A stretch of DNA of 64,000 nt from assembly GCA_900471525.1 (NCBI GenBank), contig UCEZ01000039.1, positions 1-64,000 on the forward strand, given 5' to 3'. Positions 60,694 to 64,000 of the stretch are shown one piece after another (within the stretch, counting starts at the first letter, position 1; each line of letters opens with the position of its first letter). The DNA is from Hyphomicrobiales bacterium (lineage in GTDB: Bacteria; Pseudomonadota; Alphaproteobacteria; Rhizobiales; Rhizobiaceae). Below the pieces are notes generated by a model. That model was not told where the DNA came from and ran no database searches. It was given only the letters and a program-made list of their open reading frames with translations. Made by a program: the position numbers and the translations under genes.

Positions 60694-62280
60694 CTACTCC
60701 GCCAGCGCCCGCCGCAGCTTACGGATGACCACGCCTCTCGCTTTCTCGTCGGCACTCCTTGCCAATTTATCCTGTAGATCAAGGACAAGCGATTGTACGT
60801 CGTTATGCCAGTCCATATTACCGACGCGGGCGGGGTCGATACGTGGCGGCTGCGCCGCATCGGTTATACGGAGCGGTCCCTCGGGTGTCAGCCGAAACGC
60901 TGCGTCCAAAAGAGGAGTCGTGATCCGTTGCTCCGGCAGGAAAGCCAAGAGGCGTTGCCGAAGACCTAGAATTCCCGTGTCTTCTCCATGGACGAGAAAG
61001 ACACCGGACCGAACAGGTTGGCGCGCGCGCACCCATTCAGCCAGTTCCGGTCCATCGGCGTGACCGCTGTAAATATCGAGCCTGCGAATACGTGCGCGAA
61101 CCTTTATGTCATCTCCCTGAATGCGGACCATCGAGGCACCATCCTCGAGAATGCGACCCAGCGTTCCCGCCGCCTGATATCCGACAAGCAGCACTGTAGC
61201 TTCGTCCCGCCATAGCCAGTTCTTCAGCCGATGGCGGATGCGTCCCGCCTCGCACATACCGCTTGCGGCAATGACGATATGAAATCCCTTGATGAAATCG
61301 ACAGCCTTGGATTGCTCGACGGTCTCGGTGAACCGCACGTTTCTGGCCTGCATGGCCTTGGCCAGCAATGCGCCGTTCTCCAAATCCCGTGCATGTTTGC
61401 GAAATACAGCGCTGGCTCGCGTGGCCAGCGGTGAGTCGATTATGATCGGGCACGTTGCGATCTCGCCAGCCTGCATCAGGTACACCAGATCGGCGAGGAG
61501 TTCTTGCGTGCGTTCGACCGCGAAGGAAGGGATGAGCAGTGCCCCGTTGGGATGCGTCGCCGCCACGACCTCCGCGCGCAATGCCTCGCGCCGAGTTGGG
61601 TCTGTGGCTTCGATGCGGTCTGTAGCGCCGTAGGTGCTTTCGCAGACGACATAGTCGCAGCCCGCTGGGGCTTCCGGGTCGAATTGCAGAAGTTTGTGGC
61701 TGGGGCCGATGTCGCCGGAGAAAAGCACCCTTACCGTGGGGGAACCGGCGATTTCCATTTCCACCGAGGCGGACCCGAGTAGGTGGCCGGCGTTCCAGAA
61801 CCTGAAACGGATGCCCTCCGCCGCTGTCTCCCATACTTCGAGTTCCACCGCGCGCATCAACGTCACGGCAACGGCTGCGTCCTCAGCGGTGTAGATTGGC
61901 GCGACCGTCAGGCGATCACGACGTCGGTTGCGGCGGTTCAGGTGCTCGACTTCGCTTTCCTGGATGTGGGCGGAGTCAGGCAGCATAACGGAGCAGAGAT
62001 CGATCGTTCCGGGCGTTGCAAAGATCGGCCCGTCGAACCCAGCTTTGACGAGCTTCGGCAACAGCCCGGAATGGTCGATATGCGCGTGGGTTAAAATGAC
62101 CGCGTCGATCATCCGAGGGTCAAAGGGGAAGGCTCTATAGTTAAGTTCCTTTTCCGTCTTGGACCCCTGGAACAGACCGCAATCGACAAGGATGCGTGTT
62201 TCTCGAAATTCGATAAGATAGCAGGATCCGGTGACTGTGCCTGCTGCGCCATGAAAATGGATAATCGGCTGATGAGACAT
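60694..62280 (-). CDS. Beta-CASP metallo-beta-lactamase nuclease-like protein
   Basis: A 528-residue protein with an N-terminal metallo-beta-lactamase domain (metal motif LTHAHIDHSGLLPKLVKAGF near residue 63, further His in NAGHLLGSASVEMEIAG) and a central beta-CASP insertion (PSFAVERTQELLADLVYLMQ, VIAASGMCEAGRIRH). A C-terminal IYSGHADGPELAEWVRAR completes the active site. Proteins of this type are RNA nucleases/RNA-processing enzymes, similar to the YSH1/CPSF73 branch. The start at 62280 is supported by TATACT at 62320-62325 and an FNR-like box. Substrate RNA is unknown. Confidence 0.87.
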   Translation of the reverse strand: MSHQPIIHFHGAAGTVTGSCYLIEFRETRILVDCGLFQGSKTEKELNYRAFPFDPRMIDAVILTHAHIDHSGLLPKLVKAGFDGPIFATPGTIDLCSVMLPDSAHIQESEVEHLNRRNRRRDRLTVAPIYTAEDAAVAVTLMRAVELEVWETAAEGIRFRFWNAGHLLGSASVEMEIAGSPTVRVLFSGDIGPSHKLLQFDPEAPAGCDYVVCESTYGATDRIEATDPTRREALRAEVVAATHPNGALLIPSFAVERTQELLADLVYLMQAGEIATCPIIIDSPLATRASAVFRKHARDLENGALLAKAMQARNVRFTETVEQSKAVDFIKGFHIVIAASGMCEAGRIRHRLKNWLWRDEATVLLVGYQAAGTLGRILEDGASMVRIQGDDIKVRARIRRLDIYSGHADGPELAEWVRARQPVRSGVFLVHGEDTGILGLRQRLLAFLPEQRITTPLLDAAFRLTPEGPLRITDAAQPPRIDPARVGNMDWHNDVQSLVLDLQDKLARSADEKARGVVIRKLRRALAE

Positions 62281-62346
62281 CAGGAGCAGATCCTTTGCCG
62301 GGGTTTCAAATCATCGGTTAGTATAGCGGCAAAAGTGGGATGCGAC

Positions 62347-62360
62347 TTGATGTGCCTCAA
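62347..62360. promoter_or_regulatory. FNR/FixK-like box between divergent genes
   Basis: TTGATGTGCCTCAA has one mismatch. To the left TATACT at 62320-62325 gives a start near 62312 for the beta-CASP gene; to the right TATGGG at 62383 could serve the membrane protein. Confidence 0.55.
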
Positions 62361-62465
62361 ACTTGAGCTGTGCCCGTTGACGTATGGGACAAGACGAGGC
62401 GTCGAATACGGCAAGGTCGCCGCTAGCCCTCCATGTCAGCGCGTGCATTAACGGCGGTGAACTTC

Positions 62466-63002
62466 ATGCGAGCCAGACATTACACAATCCTAATCGGGGT
62501 CGACCGAATAGCACGCCTTTTCAACTCCCTGGACCCCACGCCGTTCAGGGAACGCGACCTCGACGACGATGCGGAGCGATTTATTGTCGAGTGGGCACAG
62601 GAAGCGCCTGCGAACGTCCCGATTGAAATCGTTATCCAATTGCCGAAGGAAGAGACGAATTCCGAATCCGAGCAAACTGTGACGCATGCTGTGAAATACA
62701 ACTTCGAGGGCCGTGCCACCCAAGCCAATCGGGAATTGCGGGAGTTGCTTCGGGAAGGACGGCGCGCGTTGATTATCGGCATTCCGATTTTGGCTTTCAG
62801 CCTCATTGCAAGCCAGCTGGTCAACAGTTTGACAGGGACAGCCGCATTCTCGCGTGTGGTCAGCGAAAGCCTGCTGATATTTGGATGGGTTGCAAACTGG
62901 CGCGCTCTCGAAATCTTTCTTTATGGCTGGTGGCCTATTACGCGCCGTCGCGATCTTTATCGGCGTCTTGCGTCTGCGTCCGTGAAGGTTTTGTGGAGCT
63001 AG
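62466..63002 (+). CDS. Unknown integral membrane protein
   Basis: A protein of 178 residues from the ATG at 62466, or 189 from 62433. Residues 1-100 are soluble and mixed-charge (LFNSLDPTPFRERDLDDDAE, IEIVIQLPKEET). Two hydrophobic segments follow: ALIIGIPILAFSLIASQLV and SRVVSESLLIFGWVANWRAL. The C-terminus is basic (WPITRRRDLYRRLASASVKV). I do not recognise the family. Its position by an FNR-type box suggests a membrane component induced at low oxygen. Confidence 0.65.
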   Translation: MRARHYTILIGVDRIARLFNSLDPTPFRERDLDDDAERFIVEWAQEAPANVPIEIVIQLPKEETNSESEQTVTHAVKYNFEGRATQANRELRELLREGRRALIIGIPILAFSLIASQLVNSLTGTAAFSRVVSESLLIFGWVANWRALEIFLYGWWPITRRRDLYRRLASASVKVLWS

Positions 63003-63408
63003 GATTTCAGATCAAGAGAAGCGAGCAAAGGGCGGGTTCATTGGCCTGCTTCTCGCCGACCCGACCATGAGATTTGCCGAGTACGGACTGCTTGTGCGGA
63101 CCGACCTGTAGGGCCGTGGCACGGGTGGGCGCTCCTTGGCCACTTGAGGGACGTTGCCATGGTGCGCGCCTGAGGTGCATCGAAGGCATAGTGCTCAGCG
63201 AAAACCAGGAAATGCTCAAAATGTGCTGGGAATTCTGGTTCGCCGTCGTACGGCACAAGCTGGATCCTCGCTTGTTCCTGGCGGGTCTGGATCTGAAGCA
63301 CTCTTCCTGACGAATCGCACGGAAATCCTTGATCAAGATCAATGTGGACGTGGCGGGAGGGCCTATGCTGCGAACTCACAGTTCACCGGTCTTCGAAGGG
63401 GAAATTCA
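63003..63408. other. Intergenic region before the universal stress gene
   Basis: Open frames on both strands here lack recognisable motifs, good starts or ribosome sites, so no gene is called. The FNR box at 63329-63342 and TATGCT at 63364-63369 are the visible elements. Confidence 0.5.
63329..63342. promoter_or_regulatory. FNR/FixK box upstream of the universal stress gene
   Basis: TTGATCAAGATCAA is a perfect match. TATGCT at 63364-63369 and a predicted start near 63377 give a class II geometry. Confidence 0.75.
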
Positions 63409-64000
63409 ATGAGCTACAAAACTATTCTCAGTGTGACGGGAATTCATCAGTCCGATGATGATCTGCGGGCCGCGGCTGAGCTATGCGGTTCGGCCGGCGC
63501 ACATCTCTCCGCCCTGATCGTCGCCTTGTCGGCACCACCGCCGATTGGTGAATATGCGGCCACAGTGTCGGTCAGCTGGCTCGAAGAGCGCAATCGCGAA
63601 ATTGCGAAACTTGATCAACGGGCGGTAGATGCCAAGGCCTTGCTTGCCCAAACCGGCATATCTTTCGACGTCGACACGATCTATACGGAGACGGCGTGGT
63701 CCGACGACGAGATCGGGGAGCGAGCCTCCTATGCCGATATCGCGGTGCTTGGGCCGGACCTTAAACTGGATCCGGAACTCCGGGCGCGCGCTATCGACGG
63801 CTGCCTTTTCAAGTCGGCGCGGCCTGTCTTCATTGTCCCAAAGCGCGGCACGTCAACGTTTTCTCCCAAGACGATCGTACTTGCCTGGGACTCCCGGCTG
63901 GAGGCTGCCAGGGCAGCGCGCGAAGCGGTCGACATGATGAAACATGCCGAGGTTCATGTGACCCTCGTTGACCCTCAGGCATCTTCCGCGAGAAACGGAG
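63409..64000 (+). CDS. Universal stress protein (UspA family), 5' part, runs off window
   Basis: The first 197 codons are present. It starts MSYKTILSVTGIHQSDDDLR with GAAGGGGAA upstream. One Usp domain covers about residues 1-145; a second begins near SPKTIVLAWDSRLEAARAAR, so it is probably a tandem Usp protein of about 270-280 residues. Usp proteins help survival under oxygen limitation and stress. The perfect FNR box 67 bp upstream places it in the FixK-type regulon. Confidence 0.88.
   Translation, partial: MSYKTILSVTGIHQSDDDLRAAAELCGSAGAHLSALIVALSAPPPIGEYAATVSVSWLEERNREIAKLDQRAVDAKALLAQTGISFDVDTIYTETAWSDDEIGERASYADIAVLGPDLKLDPELRARAIDGCLFKSARPVFIVPKRGTSTFSPKTIVLAWDSRLEAARAAREAVDMMKHAEVHVTLVDPQASSARNG

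Noticed and set aside
63007-63379. Overlapping open frames on both strands before the Usp gene
   Set aside because: They read through the FNR box and -10 region, show no family similarity and have no good start signals.
1-64000. CRISPR arrays, tRNA or rRNA genes
   Set aside because: No regularly spaced repeats and no cloverleaf or rRNA-like sequence were noticed on either strand.

Overview
The window looks like part of a large repABC plasmid or chromid of a Rhizobiales bacterium, most likely Rhizobiaceae. The evidence is a complete repA-repB-repC replicon with an antisense RNA between repB and repC, and a fixL-fixJ-fixK cascade closely resembling the rhizobial one from memory. Gene density is high, most genes lie in tightly overlapping operons, and ABC importers of amino-acid and sugar type are abundant. 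No rRNA, tRNA or CRISPR array was seen.

Region 1 (1-7352): a minus-strand operon for an opine-like or basic amino acid. It encodes a periplasmic binding protein, a three-subunit FAD/[2Fe-2S] dehydrogenase of the octopine oxidase/HcnABC type, two permeases, an ATPase and the start of an ornithine cyclodeaminase. A divergent LysR regulator faces it. Region 2 (7481-20574): a catabolic cluster with an extradiol dioxygenase, a fumarylacetoacetate-hydrolase-family protein, a flavin hydroxylase, an SMP-30 lactonase, a histidinol-dehydrogenase homologue, an SDR and a sugar-type ABC importer, framed by two paralogous GntR regulators. Region 3 (20610-37757): LysR debris, then two divergent operons. Each pairs a ribose-type importer with a PF07090 protein. 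The left one adds a PfkB kinase, a TenA protein, a BtpA protein and a phosphotriesterase-family enzyme under a LacI regulator. The right one begins with a LacI helix-turn-helix fused to a PfkB kinase and ends in an M20 hydrolase and the remnant of a KipA/PxpC-type gene beside an IS6-family element.

Region 4 (38574-44575): repABC with promoter, a parS-like site and ctRNA, followed by a NYN/OST-HTH protein and a cold-shock protein. Region 5 (44700-49692): an accessory stretch with two tyrosine recombinases, a vapBC pair, a Nudix gene flanked by copies of an integrase 3' end, and an orphan toxin fragment.

Region 6 (50279-64000): a microaerobic/nitrogen-oxide island. It carries hemN, pseudoazurin, fixL, fixJ, a stand-alone receiver, fixK, a BON protein, a flavin-reductase-like protein, a secreted Met-rich EF-hand protein, a GNAT, a DksA-like protein, a beta-CASP nuclease, a membrane protein and a universal stress protein. 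Ten FNR/FixK-type boxes lie here. Most have a -10-like hexamer where a class II FNR promoter would put it, so FixL -> FixJ -> FixK probably drives the whole island. One box precedes no gene but is followed by a strong terminator about 150 bp on, which suggests an oxygen-regulated small RNA.
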